This document shows, in pieces, positions 10,120 to 17,975 of a DNA stretch of 64,000 bases. The notes beneath the pieces are model-generated. The model saw nothing but the letters and a program-made list of their open reading frames with translations, did no database searches and was not told where the DNA came from. A program made the position numbers and the translations under genes. Within the stretch, counting starts at the first letter, position 1; each line of letters starts with the position of its first letter. The stretch is from Plantactinospora sp. BC1 (GTDB taxonomy: Bacteria > Actinomycetota > Actinomycetes > Mycobacteriales > Micromonosporaceae): assembly GCF_003030345.1 (NCBI RefSeq), contig NZ_CP028158.1, forward strand, positions 3,534,001-3,598,000, given 5' to 3'.

Positions 10120-10698
10120 TCAGTCTGCCGCCGCGGCCCTGGCGGCGGCCTTCATCTGCTGCTTGTGCTGGCGTACCTTGGCCAGCGACGTCTCGTCCAC
10201 CACGTCGGCGACCGAGTAGTAGGCACCGTCGACGCCGTAGTCGCCGGCCGCCTCGCGCCAGCCGGGCGGCTGCACACCGAAGCGCTTGCCGAGCAGAGCC
10301 AGGAAGATCTGCCCCTTCTGCCTGCCGAACCCGGGCAGCCCGGTGATCCGCTTCAGCAGCTCGCGGCCGTCCTCGGCCTCCGACCAGAGCCGGCTCGGGT
10401 CGCCGTCGTACCGCTCGACGAGGGTCCGGCACACCTCCTGCACCCGGCCCGCCATCGCCTTGGGAAACCGGTGCAGGGCGGGGCGCTCGGCGAAGATCGC
10501 GGTCAGCGCGTCCGGGTCGAAGTTGGCCAGCTCGGCCGCGTCCGGCGGGTGGCCGAGCCGCCTGACCAACTCGTACGGGCCGGCGAAGGCCTTCTCCATG
10601 CTGACCTGCTGGTCCAGCACCATGCCGATCAGCAGGGCGAGCGGGTCACGCCGGAGCAGTTCGTTGGCTTCGGCGTCGATGGGCAGCGAGAGCGTCAT
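10120..10698 (-). CDS. HhH-GPD base-excision repair protein
   Basis: A 192-residue protein of the helix-hairpin-helix GPD superfamily (Nth/MutY/AlkA relatives). The N-terminal LLIGMVLDQQVSMEKAFAGP matches the substrate-pocket helix of short actinobacterial members. ITGLPGFGRQKGQIFLALLGKRFG is the HhH motif. The Fe-S cluster cysteines of Nth are absent. The usual catalytic Lys or clear catalytic Asp is not obvious, so lesion specificity and even glycosylase activity are open. Start ATG 10698 fits the family N terminus MTLSLPIDAEANELL; GTG 10719 is an alternative. The Lys/Ala-rich C terminus (KQQMKAAARAAAAD) is basic. Confidence 0.85.
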   Translation of the reverse strand: MTLSLPIDAEANELLRRDPLALLIGMVLDQQVSMEKAFAGPYELVRRLGHPPDAAELANFDPDALTAIFAERPALHRFPKAMAGRVQEVCRTLVERYDGDPSRLWSEAEDGRELLKRITGLPGFGRQKGQIFLALLGKRFGVQPPGWREAAGDYGVDGAYYSVADVVDETSLAKVRQHKQQMKAAARAAAAD

Positions 10699-10926
10699 GC
10701 GGCTATCTTGCCTGCTCACCTCGGCACCGGGGGAACGCCCCGGCCGGGTCCGGCCCGCAGACAGGTGCCGCCGCCCTGGGCGGCCCGGACATCCGCACGG
10801 CGCTGGGTCGTTCCGCCGGAATCGACGGTAATCTAACCAGACGGGCCGATCGGTCTCGGAGACTCTCCTGCACCTGCCGGATCGGCCCGTCGATCCGGAT
10901 CTTCCCGAGTGCCTCGGAGGGGTCTC

Positions 10927-11355
10927 ATGGCGCTGATCCTGGTGACGACGTTGGCTGCGCTCGCCGCCGTACTGGCGGTCGGGGTGTTGGTCCTGCTCGG
11001 CAGAGGAGGCGACGGAGCGCCGCTGCTCCGCTGGTCAGGGCTGCTGATCACCGCACTGGTGGCGGTCGTCCTCGCCCCGTTCACCGTCGAGGACTCCGGC
11101 GCGGCGGCGATCGTCCTGCTCGGCGTACCGGTGCTCGCGGCCGCCCTTCCCGCACTGGCCCAGCGGTTCGTTCCGCGCGGCGCCGGGTACCTCGATCTCC
11201 TCGCGGCGGTCGTGATCGGCGGCTGGGGACTGCTGCTGGCCCTCGGCGGCCTCGGTGTCGCGTTCCTCCCCTCGGCGCTGCTGTTCCTGGCCGGCGCGGC
11301 CCGGAGCCTGGCCCTCGACCACCGCTCGCCTCCGGGTCCCGCGCCGAGCCGCTGA
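10927..11355 (+). CDS. Small hydrophobic membrane protein
   Basis: A 142-residue protein with four to five hydrophobic helices (starting MALILVTTLAALAAVLAVGV; later VVIGGWGLLLALGGLGVAF) and a short polar tail. The start ATG 10927 is supported by GGAGGGG four bases upstream. No family is recognised. It is flanked by unrelated genes and convergent with the SnoaL-like gene. Likely an inner-membrane protein of unknown function. Confidence 0.75.
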   Translation: MALILVTTLAALAAVLAVGVLVLLGRGGDGAPLLRWSGLLITALVAVVLAPFTVEDSGAAAIVLLGVPVLAAALPALAQRFVPRGAGYLDLLAAVVIGGWGLLLALGGLGVAFLPSALLFLAGAARSLALDHRSPPGPAPSR

Positions 11356-11433
11356 GCACCCAGTGCCGAGCTGCGCCGCCCCGGGCCGGACGCGACGCCT
11401 CGGTCACCACCTCTGCACGGCGGGCATCCGACC

Positions 11434-11799
11434 TCAGCCGGGTACCTTGTCCAGGAAGCCGTAGACCGCCCGGATCCGCCCCTGGCCGGTCACTCCGGCG
11501 ACGTCGAAGCCGACCGCGACCGGTTCACCGCCGGACGCCGGTACGAGTTGCCAGCCGAACCGGACGATGTCGTGATGCCCGTCCACGACCCCGGTCTGCT
11601 CGAAGCGCAGCCCGGGAAACATCTCCCGGGCGGCACCGATCACCGCACCGATCCCGTCGTGTCCGCCGACGTCGGCGAGCGGGTCGGTGTAGGTGGCGTC
11701 CTCGGCGAAGAGGTCGGCGATGCCGGCCGAGCGGGTGGCGGGATCCGGCTCGTTCCACAGGTCGAGGTACCGGCCGACGAGTCCCTTGAAGTCGGTCAC
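11434..11799 (-). CDS. NTF2/SnoaL-like protein
   Basis: A 121-residue protein of the nuclear transport factor 2 fold. The N-terminal helix FKGLVGRYLDLWNE, then LFAEDATYTDPLADVGGHDGIGAVIGAAREMFPG, then sheet-forming segments (IVRFGWQLVP; IRAVYGFLDKVP) are diagnostic. Members are polyketide cyclases, isomerases or ligand-binding proteins; no catalytic Asp/His pair specific for a known enzyme is evident. It has no operon partner. The family call is firm and the function open. Confidence 0.85.
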   Translation of the reverse strand: MTDFKGLVGRYLDLWNEPDPATRSAGIADLFAEDATYTDPLADVGGHDGIGAVIGAAREMFPGLRFEQTGVVDGHHDIVRFGWQLVPASGGEPVAVGFDVAGVTGQGRIRAVYGFLDKVPG

Positions 11800-11960
11800 G
11801 CTGGAGTCCTTCCGAACGACGGTGCGGGTGGGGCCGGCGGCAGGAAGTTGATCAGTGCCGCCGGCGCCACCAAACCTGCCACCGGGCCCGGATGCTGTCG
11901 ATTACCTCGGAGGTCAGGTGACGTGCCGCACCACGCTCGGCAACTGGGGAGCAGCCGGCG

Positions 11961-12470
11961 TCAGCAGTACCGGTAGACGTGGGTGGCCCAGTTCCGGTAC
12001 GGCGCGACGTCGCCGAGGGCCCGCGCGGCGGCGCCGACCGAGAAGAGGCGACTGCCGCTGTAGAGGAACGCCACCGAGCCACTGGTCAGGTTGTAGTGCG
12101 CGGACTCGACGCGGTACTGCCAGCCCCAGGTGGCCAGGTCCTGCCGACCGCAGTCGGACAACCGGCCCCGGGGGTAGCCGTAGCTGGTGCGGTCGTAGAA
12201 GCAGAACCAGCCCTGCGGGCAGTCGGCGACCGCGGCCCGGGTGTGTCCGGGGCGGGTCAGGGTGACGACGAACCGTCCCCCGTCGTAACTGATTTCGTTG
12301 TCGTTGAGGACCACCCCACCGGGATGCGTGGCGAGATAATCCGAGATCACTTTCGGGACATCGTCCGGCCGGGGCACGGAACTGGCAGCCGGCGTCGCGG
12401 GAAATGCGACGACGGCAACACCGACGAGGCTGAGCAGGATGGCGGAGCAGCGTCTGACAACTGGCGTCAT
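11961..12470 (-). CDS. Secreted peptidase-inhibitor I36-family protein
   Basis: A 169-residue exported protein. The signal peptide is MTPVVRRCSAILLSLVGVAV through the ATPAASS region. The mature part contains CPQGWFCFYDRTSYGYPRGRLSDCG, the Cys-rich crystallin-like motif of family I36 (Streptomyces metalloproteinase inhibitor), and ends with a Cys (VYRYC). ATG 12470 has GTGAGGT upstream and gives the signal peptide directly. In actinomycetes such proteins are secreted and may inhibit extracellular proteases; actual inhibition is not shown by sequence. Confidence 0.85.
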   Translation of the reverse strand: MTPVVRRCSAILLSLVGVAVVAFPATPAASSVPRPDDVPKVISDYLATHPGGVVLNDNEISYDGGRFVVTLTRPGHTRAAVADCPQGWFCFYDRTSYGYPRGRLSDCGRQDLATWGWQYRVESAHYNLTSGSVAFLYSGSRLFSVGAAARALGDVAPYRNWATHVYRYC

Positions 12471-12848
12471 GGATGACCTCACGGGGGTGAATGCGCATGA
12501 CAGGAGCAACGCCGGCGAGACGGTCACCCGGAGGATGTCGACGATGGACGATCACGTATCCATGCCAACACTCTCCGCAGTCACCGCTGCTCCCAGAGTA
12601 GGAACGAGGCGCGCGTGATCGCCACTCGTAGCCAGCAAGTGACGTGAGTGAATAGCTGTCGGAAATTGGAAGGTGGCGAGACGGCTCTAGACTGTCCGCC
12701 GACGGGCGATCTCCACCGGCCCGTCACGGCTGTTCGTGGCTATATCGCCGTCGATCGGGTACGCGAATGTCCCGTGAATCAGCGGCCCGACAGTCATCCG
12801 TGACGCGAATTTGACAGCGTTTCGCGAATTCGGTGCCTTACGGACGAC
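12471..12848. other. 378-base intergenic region upstream of the I36 gene
   Basis: No credible coding frame. It is more AT-rich than its surroundings and presumably carries the promoter of the I36-type gene. The octamer CGCGAATT occurs at 12804-12811 and 12823-12830, 19 bases apart, a spacing that could place two sites on similar DNA faces. No binding protein is recognised. Confidence 0.5.
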
Positions 12849-14810
12849 TCAGCCGAGACGATCGGTACGCGACCGTTCGAGATAGAGCGTGTAGCCGCTC
12901 GTGGCACCGTCGGCCGGGTCGGCGCCGCCGGGACCGGGCAGCCGGCTCGTCTCCTGGCTCAGCAACTCCCCGGTGGCCGTACTGAAGATCAGGGTGACCC
13001 GTTCGCCGAACGGGGCGCTCCCGGCGACGTCGGCGCTGACCGCGATGCCGCCGCGACGGAGGCGATCCTGCACCACGCCCCGATAGGTCAGTCCCGCGGT
13101 CCCGGCGAGCACCGTAAGGACGGCGGCCCGCTGCTGCCGGTCGAGGGGGTGGAACATGTTGACGCTGGCCACGGCGCGCAGTCGGCCCACCGGACCGAGG
13201 TGGGGCGGCTGCTCCCGGTCGAGTTGCCCGACCAGGATCGCCGGGTCCGCCGAGGGAGACCTGACGACGATCGTCAGTCCGCCGGGTGGAAACGGGTGCG
13301 AGGTGGGCACCTGGTCATTCCGGTCGGTCCGGGTCACCACCCGTAGCCCGGAGAGGTCCTCGGCCCACCACAGCTGTTCCTCCTCGACGGTGACGCCCCC
13401 GTCCCGCCCGGCCGGCGTCGTCTCCCGGGACCAGAGTCGCGCCCGGGTGTACGCGTACCGCCCGGTCGCCGGGGCCTCCGTGCCCTGCCGGACCAGGTCG
13501 GCAAGGTGATAGAGCCAGGTGCTCGCGGCGGCGGGCGCGTCCGGGAGCACGGGTCCGGCCGACCCGACCGGCGGGCTCGACGGTGCGGTGGGCGTCGCCA
13601 CGGGCTCCGGGTCGCCCCGGTCCGCCACCAGCACTCCGGCGGTACCCGCCAGGGCCATCCCGGTGGCCCCTGCCACCGCCGCGGTCAACACGCTGCGCCG
13701 GGTCCAGGTGACGCCCAACCACCGGGCCGGAACCGGCAGCACCGGCCTCGGGGAAGGCGGGACCTGGGCCGGCGGGGCCTGGGACGGCTCGGCCGGCGGG
13801 GTCTCCGGCCACCGGGGCACGGGCTCGGGCGACCTGGGCCCGGGGACGACCGGTGGCGTCGCGCCCGGGGTGAGGCGTGCCGGGGGCAGGCTCGCCCGTC
13901 GCGCGGAGCCGATCTCGTCGAGCACGTCCTCCTGGCGGCGCAGTGCCTGGATCCGGTGCAGGTGCTTCCGCCAGTACCGGACGTCGCCGTCGAGCCCTCC
14001 GCAGGCGAAGACCACGTGGTCGAGTACCAACTCGGTGGGTGGGCGGCTCCGGTCGACGAACTCCGCGACGATCTCCGACTCGGGCACCGCCCGGACCGTC
14101 CACTTGCTCCGGCCCTGCTTGTCCTGGCCAAGTACGCTCCCGGCGGCCTCGGCCAGCCGCCGGGCCAGCTCGGCGGTGTCCAGCCGCCCGTGTACCACCA
14201 GGCCCTGCCGGGCAGCGAGCGCGACCAGGGCGTCGACCAGGGCGTCGTCGGTCTCGCAGCTCGCCGGTCCCGACCGGAACGCCTCGGCGGCCACGGCCGT
14301 CTCCGCCCAGAGCCGCAGCACGCTGTCGTAGGTGTCCCCGCCCGTGATGCCACAGCCCCGGAGGAACGCCTCCAGGCACTCCCGGGTCGGCAGCACCAGA
14401 CCGTTCTTCGCCCGGGAGAGGTTGGCGGCGCTGCTGCTGGGGCCGAGTCTCATCCGTTCCAGCGGCGGCTCGCCGGCGTCCGCGTGGACGTCGCGGAGCA
14501 CCTGCGCGAGCCGGGCCACCGGCCCGAACCCCAGCAGCGGGTTGCCGGGCCGTCCGGTCCGCGTCCCGTCGGTACGGGGTCGGGGGACCCTGGCCCTCCC
14601 GGTCGCCGGCCGCCCCGCCTGCCCTATCTGCCCCGCCCGCCCTGTCTGCCCTGTCTGCCCTGCCCGCGCGGATGGTGGGGCGGGTCGGCCCGGCTGCCCG
14701 GGCGGTCCGGGCCGGCTGGACTCCCGGGCTGCGCCGGAGCGTCCGAGCGGTTCCGGCTCGACACGGGGATCGGTCGGCTGCTGGCGACGATGCCAGTCAC
14801 TGTCTTGCAC
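12849..14810 (-). CDS. Membrane-anchored HTH protein with CU044_5270-type C-terminal domain
   Basis: A 653-residue protein of unusual architecture. Residues 1-92 are Pro/Gly/Gln-rich with a short repeat (GQTGQTGRAGQIGQAG). Residues about 97-155 resemble the Xre-like HTH of actinomycete regulators (VARLAQVLRDVHADAG, then NLSRAKNGLVLPTRECLEAFLRGCG). Residues 160-300 are helical, 305-365 Pro-rich, and 373-396 a transmembrane helix preceded by TRRS. The exterior part (about 430-650) resembles CU044_5270-family proteins (YHLADLVRQGTEAPATGRYAYTRARLW). Topology would be HTH inside and sensor-like domain outside. This suggests a one-component transmembrane regulator; ligand and targets are unknown. 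Confidence 0.75.
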   Translation of the reverse strand: MQDSDWHRRQQPTDPRVEPEPLGRSGAARESSRPGPPGQPGRPAPPSARAGQTGQTGRAGQIGQAGRPATGRARVPRPRTDGTRTGRPGNPLLGFGPVARLAQVLRDVHADAGEPPLERMRLGPSSSAANLSRAKNGLVLPTRECLEAFLRGCGITGGDTYDSVLRLWAETAVAAEAFRSGPASCETDDALVDALVALAARQGLVVHGRLDTAELARRLAEAAGSVLGQDKQGRSKWTVRAVPESEIVAEFVDRSRPPTELVLDHVVFACGGLDGDVRYWRKHLHRIQALRRQEDVLDEIGSARRASLPPARLTPGATPPVVPGPRSPEPVPRWPETPPAEPSQAPPAQVPPSPRPVLPVPARWLGVTWTRRSVLTAAVAGATGMALAGTAGVLVADRGDPEPVATPTAPSSPPVGSAGPVLPDAPAAASTWLYHLADLVRQGTEAPATGRYAYTRARLWSRETTPAGRDGGVTVEEEQLWWAEDLSGLRVVTRTDRNDQVPTSHPFPPGGLTIVVRSPSADPAILVGQLDREQPPHLGPVGRLRAVASVNMFHPLDRQQRAAVLTVLAGTAGLTYRGVVQDRLRRGGIAVSADVAGSAPFGERVTLIFSTATGELLSQETSRLPGPGGADPADGATSGYTLYLERSRTDRLG

Positions 14811-15346
14811 GTTACGCGGCCTTTCGAGGGGCGGGTAACGCCTCGCGGTCGCGACGCGTCACCCGCCGGGTCCAGCGGTTCCAGACCATCGTTGGAGATC
14901 ATTTCCCGCCCGGACCGGTTGCAGCCGGTCCGATGATCTCGAACGACATTCCGGATCATCTCACCACCGCCCGGCGGGGGGCTAGTCCAGAAAAAACAAA
15001 ACTTCGGAGCCGATCCAGCAATGAATCGGTCAATGGCTATGTGTCACGGCAACATTCGCGCCATCAAGAACTTCGAGCGGCAACCCGAAAATGCTTCACC
15101 TGCTTTCGTCGCCACACAAGCGGGGCCAGCGACCGAACCGAAGCGGAGAGCGAAGTGGAGAGCGAAGTGGACTGTCGCCTACCGGCTACCTACGGTAAAG
15201 TTCCCCACTAAGCGTGATCGGGCGATCACAGCACCCCGATTCGGCCTTCCATGGGTCCAGCGGAGTCGGGTGGGGGTCTTCCGTTGCAGCGGAAGACCCC
15301 CTTTCAACCGTCGACCCCCGAAGCCGGCCCGGCCCGGAGGCGCACC
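14811..15346. other. 536-base intergenic region with palindromes
   Basis: No convincing gene. It contains an 8-bp-arm hairpin at 14911-14932, inverted GATGATC/GATCATC arms at 14932-14938 and 14954-14960, and a palindrome GTGATCG-GG-CGATCAC at 15214-15229. From about 14985 to 15250 it is clearly less GC-rich, with an A-rich run (agaaaaaacaaaa). It ends in a terminator with a T-run. It probably holds the promoter of the HTH/CU044_5270 gene and perhaps a small + strand RNA. Confidence 0.55.
15272..15304 (+). terminator. Rho-independent terminator
   Basis: A perfect 12-bp stem (15272-15283 with 15290-15301) has a 6-base loop and is followed on the + strand by TTT. No + strand gene lies upstream. 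It could also act for the minus-strand small membrane protein ending at 15347. Confidence 0.8.
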
Positions 15347-15670
15347 TCACTGACCTGGACCGGAACCCCCCGTACCGATCATGATCAGTGCCTTCAGCAG
15401 CCGGCCGAACCAGCCGTCGCGGCCCTTACCGTCCGCCGGTGCCGTGACCCGGCGGACCACCCCGACGGCGACTCCGCAGAGCACGACCAGGACGGCCAGT
15501 GCGGGCCAGAGCGGTACCCCGATGTGCAGCAACAGGACCATGCAGCCCATCAACATGGCGAGCACCGGGACGAGCAGTCCGCCGGCAATCGCCACGCCGG
15601 AAACGAGACGAACCCGTTCCGACACTCTCCCCCCGGACCCGGAATCCGGGTCCCCTTTCCTCGCAGGCAT
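15347..15670 (-). CDS. Small two-helix membrane protein
   Basis: A 107-residue protein. A polar N terminus (MPARKGDPDSGSGG) is followed by two hydrophobic helices (VSGVAIAGGLLVPVLAMLMG and LWPALAVLVVLCGVAVGVV) and a basic tail (KGRDGWFGRLLKALIMIG). ATG 15670 has AGGAAGG five bases upstream. The frame stays open far upstream, to 17236, but only this part has gene-like features. No family recognised. A terminator lies about 45 bases past the stop. Confidence 0.6.
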   Translation of the reverse strand: MPARKGDPDSGSGGRVSERVRLVSGVAIAGGLLVPVLAMLMGCMVLLLHIGVPLWPALAVLVVLCGVAVGVVRRVTAPADGKGRDGWFGRLLKALIMIGTGGSGPGQ

Positions 15671-16291
15671 CTCGGCCTTCCTCGCTTGCGCCGGACGGCG
15701 ACACCGTGATCGTGCACACCGACCGGAGGTCCGATAGTCACGACGAGAACAGGATTGCCCGGACGGTCTGCAGCCCGCCCGCTGATCTCGTTGATTGGAG
15801 GGATCATGTGCAAGCGAACGGGATTCGTCAAGAAGCGAAATGAGTCCGTTCTTGTTCCGATTCGACGAAGGGAGATTTTCCGTTTCGGAAGGGAGAATCC
15901 AGAACCGGCATCGGAGCGGGCAGGCAGCACGGAAAAAGGCCGTACGCTGCGGGTTCGTGCGGCGGGAAAAGTTCCGCCGGGGACGGAAGAACTCCCCGCC
16001 GGTCCGGGTCGATGACAGGCAGCCGGATTTGCCGTGGATGGCCACGGTCAGCCGCGGGCGGTCCGGGGCGCCCGCTCCGGGCATCGGCGGAAAAACGGCT
16101 CCGCCTGTCCCGGTCGAAGCGCAGCACCGGAGCCGGCCGGCCTTGCCTTGCCGTACCGGCACCACCCCGGGGCGGGTACCGGCGACCGCCGCGCAATCTC
16201 CGTCGTTGCCGGCCGAGCGGGATCGAGCGGGGCGACGGGCGGAGCCGGATGCTCCGCTGAGCATCGTCGATATTGCCGGGGCGGGGCGGGG
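15671..16291. other. Gene-poor, compositionally distinct stretch
   Basis: About 620 bases with no supported gene. AT-rich patches around 15740-15960 contrast with the neighbours. A possible 69-codon ORF at 15806-16015 (+) has GGAGGG just upstream of its ATG and starts MCKRTGFVKKRNES, but its codon third positions are not GC-biased. It is therefore either foreign, decayed or not coding. Confidence 0.45.
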
Positions 16292-16353
16292 CGTGCTGGA
16301 ATGGCTCATATCGCCGCAGTGCGGGGGCAACCGCACTGGGAACGGCCAGCACG
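16292..16353 (+). promoter_or_regulatory. Structured repeat element, copy 1 (candidate cis-regulatory RNA)
   Basis: The outer helix CGTGCTGG (16292-16299) pairs with CCAGCACG (16346-16353). It encloses a conserved 17-base strand AATGGCTCATATCGCCG (16300-16316) and a hairpin CAGTGCGG-GGGCAA-CCGCACTG (16317-16338). The core 16294-16338 matches 17784-17828 at 40 of 45 positions, and all differences inside the hairpin preserve pairing. It lies about 160 bases before the exported-protein gene at 16511. No known riboswitch is recognised. Confidence 0.65.
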
Positions 16354-16510
16354 GGAGCACCGCAGTGTCGGCAGCGCGCGCCGCGACGCCAGATCCGCAC
16401 TGCATTCGCCGGGCCAGCTTCCGCCAACGACGGACACCCACCCAGCACGGGTCGGCGCGTCCGACGAGATCTGCCAACGCACCAGACCGGCGACGAGATG
16501 AGAAACGATC

Positions 16511-17098
16511 ATGAATACCCGGAACAGTTTCGCGGGGTGGTACCGCAACCGCTTCGTGTGGGTGGCGGTCATCCTGCTGGCGGTGTCGGCCGGCACGGTC
16601 GTACTGATCAACACGGCCGGCTCGGAGGCCAGGCCACCGGATCTGCAGGGGCAGATCATGACCCGGTTGCGGACCACACTGGAGTCGGCCGACCCGGCGC
16701 AGCACCAGCACGCGGGCCACAACGTGCAGCAGGCGACCGCCGAGAAGGACGGCAAGAAGCCGGCGATCATCTGCGGGGTCCGCGTCTACGGCTTCGAGCC
16801 GAGCGAGGTCACCGCGCTCGCCGACGTGCAGACCGTCTACGGCTTCCACCTCTGCGGGGTCGCCGAGCAGAACCGGCCCTGGGACTGGGCGGTCAAGCTG
16901 GCCGGCCCGGTGATCGTGGACATGTCCACCGAACCGCCCGCCATCCAGGTGGTCGAGGCGACCGCCGACGTCCGGTTCATCGACCGGCTCCGGGAACTGT
17001 TCCCGGACAAGTACGAGAAGCTGGCCGAGAAGGAGGCACTGGACGAGTCCGAGATGGCCGACCTGCGCCGCCGGTACGACGAGGCGGCCGGGCTCTGA
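16511..17098 (+). CDS. Exported or membrane-anchored protein of unknown function
   Basis: A 195-residue protein. The N terminus NSFAGWYRNRFVWVAVILLA and onward is a single hydrophobic helix after a basic stretch (signal anchor or uncleaved signal). The exterior domain has two cysteines (IICGVRVYGF and FHLCGVAEQNRPWDW) that could form a disulfide. It ends in a charged helix (FPDKYEKLAEKEALDESEMADLRRRYDEAAG). No family recognised. It lies downstream of the structured repeat element at 16292 and shares that element type with the LPMO gene. Start ATG 16511 gives the signal-like N terminus. Confidence 0.7.
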   Translation: MNTRNSFAGWYRNRFVWVAVILLAVSAGTVVLINTAGSEARPPDLQGQIMTRLRTTLESADPAQHQHAGHNVQQATAEKDGKKPAIICGVRVYGFEPSEVTALADVQTVYGFHLCGVAEQNRPWDWAVKLAGPVIVDMSTEPPAIQVVEATADVRFIDRLRELFPDKYEKLAEKEALDESEMADLRRRYDEAAGL

Positions 17099-17226
17099 CC
17101 GCCCGGGGCGGCCGGCGGCGAGGTCGTACCCGATCCCGTCCGGCCGCCGGGGCGTACCCCGCTCGGTAGACTTCCGGTTCGTCGGGTTTCGGGGCGGACC
17201 CGGCGTACCCGAGTGGAGGTCGACCC

Positions 17227-17667
17227 GTGACGACACCGCACCGACCCCCGCTGGCCGAGCGGCTCGACCTGGCCCCGCACCCGGAGGGCGGCTGGTTCCG
17301 CGAGACCTGGCGCTCGACGCACGCCTTCACCCCCGAGGGGTACGCCGGGCCGCGTGCCGCCGCGACCGCGATCTACTTCCTGCTGCAACCCGGGGAGCGG
17401 TCCCGCTGGCACGTCGTCCGCTCCGACGAGCTGTGGCTCTGGCACCGGGGCGGCCCGCTGCGGCTGCGGCTCGGTGGCGTGGCCGAGGTGCCGGCGGAGG
17501 TGCCGACCGAGGCCCGACTCGGCCCGGACGTGGCCGCCGGTGAGCAGCCACAGTTGCTGATCCCCGGCGGTGTCTGGCAGTCGGCCGAGCCGGCGGGCGA
17601 CCAGCCGGTCCTGGTGAGCTGCGTGGTGGCGCCCGGCTTCGACTTCGCCGACTTCCAGTTGGCCTGA
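17227..17667 (+). CDS. Cupin superfamily protein (DUF985 / Cupin_5)
   Basis: A 146-residue single-domain cupin. LAPHPEGGWFRETWRS is the N-terminal signature of the DUF985 group. YFLLQPGERSRWHVVRSDELWLWHRGGPL contains the metal-ligand-like His and Glu of the first cupin motif. The later GGVWQSAEPAGDQPVLVSCVVAPGFDF is the second motif. Proteins of this group are structurally cupins without agreed activity. It follows the exported protein by about 130 bases and may be independently transcribed. Confidence 0.9.
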   Translation: MTTPHRPPLAERLDLAPHPEGGWFRETWRSTHAFTPEGYAGPRAAATAIYFLLQPGERSRWHVVRSDELWLWHRGGPLRLRLGGVAEVPAEVPTEARLGPDVAAGEQPQLLIPGGVWQSAEPAGDQPVLVSCVVAPGFDFADFQLA

Positions 17668-17778
17668 GCCGACCTCCACTCCCCCTGCCCCGCGCTGCCG
17701 ACAGCGGTCGGGTCGGGTGGACATGCGGGACCATTCCGTCGGGCACGTATCGATAGACACCTATTGATTGAGCCGGCC

Positions 17779-17840
17779 ATCCATGCTGCAATGGTTCATA
17801 TCGCCGCAGTACGGGGGCAACCGTGCTGCGTGTGTGGGAT
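17779..17840 (+). promoter_or_regulatory. Structured repeat element, copy 2 (candidate cis-regulatory RNA)
   Basis: This copy has the conserved strand AATGGTTCATATCGCCG (17790-17806) and the hairpin CAGTACGG-GGGCAA-CCGTGCTG (17807-17828). Compared with copy 1, a G-C pair is replaced by A-U and a U-A by U-G, keeping the stem. An outer helix (17779-17786 with 17832-17840) is possible but needs G-U pairs and a bulge. It lies about 135 bases upstream of the LPMO start. Confidence 0.65.
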
Positions 17841-17975
17841 CCGGGCCTGATGTGCCAGTAGCCGGTGACCGGGCGACGGACGCCACCACCACGCCCGCAC
17901 GCCCCGCCGGAAAACACCCGACCGCGCCGCCCGCCGACACCCCTGGGCAGCGGGTCGAACAGAAGGGATCAACTC

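Noticed and set aside
12740-12765. Third copy of the structured element (GGCTATATCGCCGTC)
   Set aside because: Shares only a short TATATCGCCG-like stretch; the hairpin and GGGCAA loop are absent.
15021-15353. 110-codon + strand frame in the intergenic region at 15 kb
   Set aside because: It reads straight through the hairpin terminator, has no ribosome site and resembles no protein.
15347-17236. 629-codon minus-strand frame across the exported-protein gene and the repeat element
   Set aside because: Only the last ~107 codons have a ribosome site and membrane-helix pattern; the rest overlaps a better-supported + strand gene and both intergenic regions.
16292-17840. The structured repeat as a known riboswitch (ydaO/cyclic-di-AMP, SAM, c-di-GMP-I)
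   Set aside because: GGGGGCAACC resembles a fragment of those aptamers, but the remaining conserved segments of each are missing in both copies.
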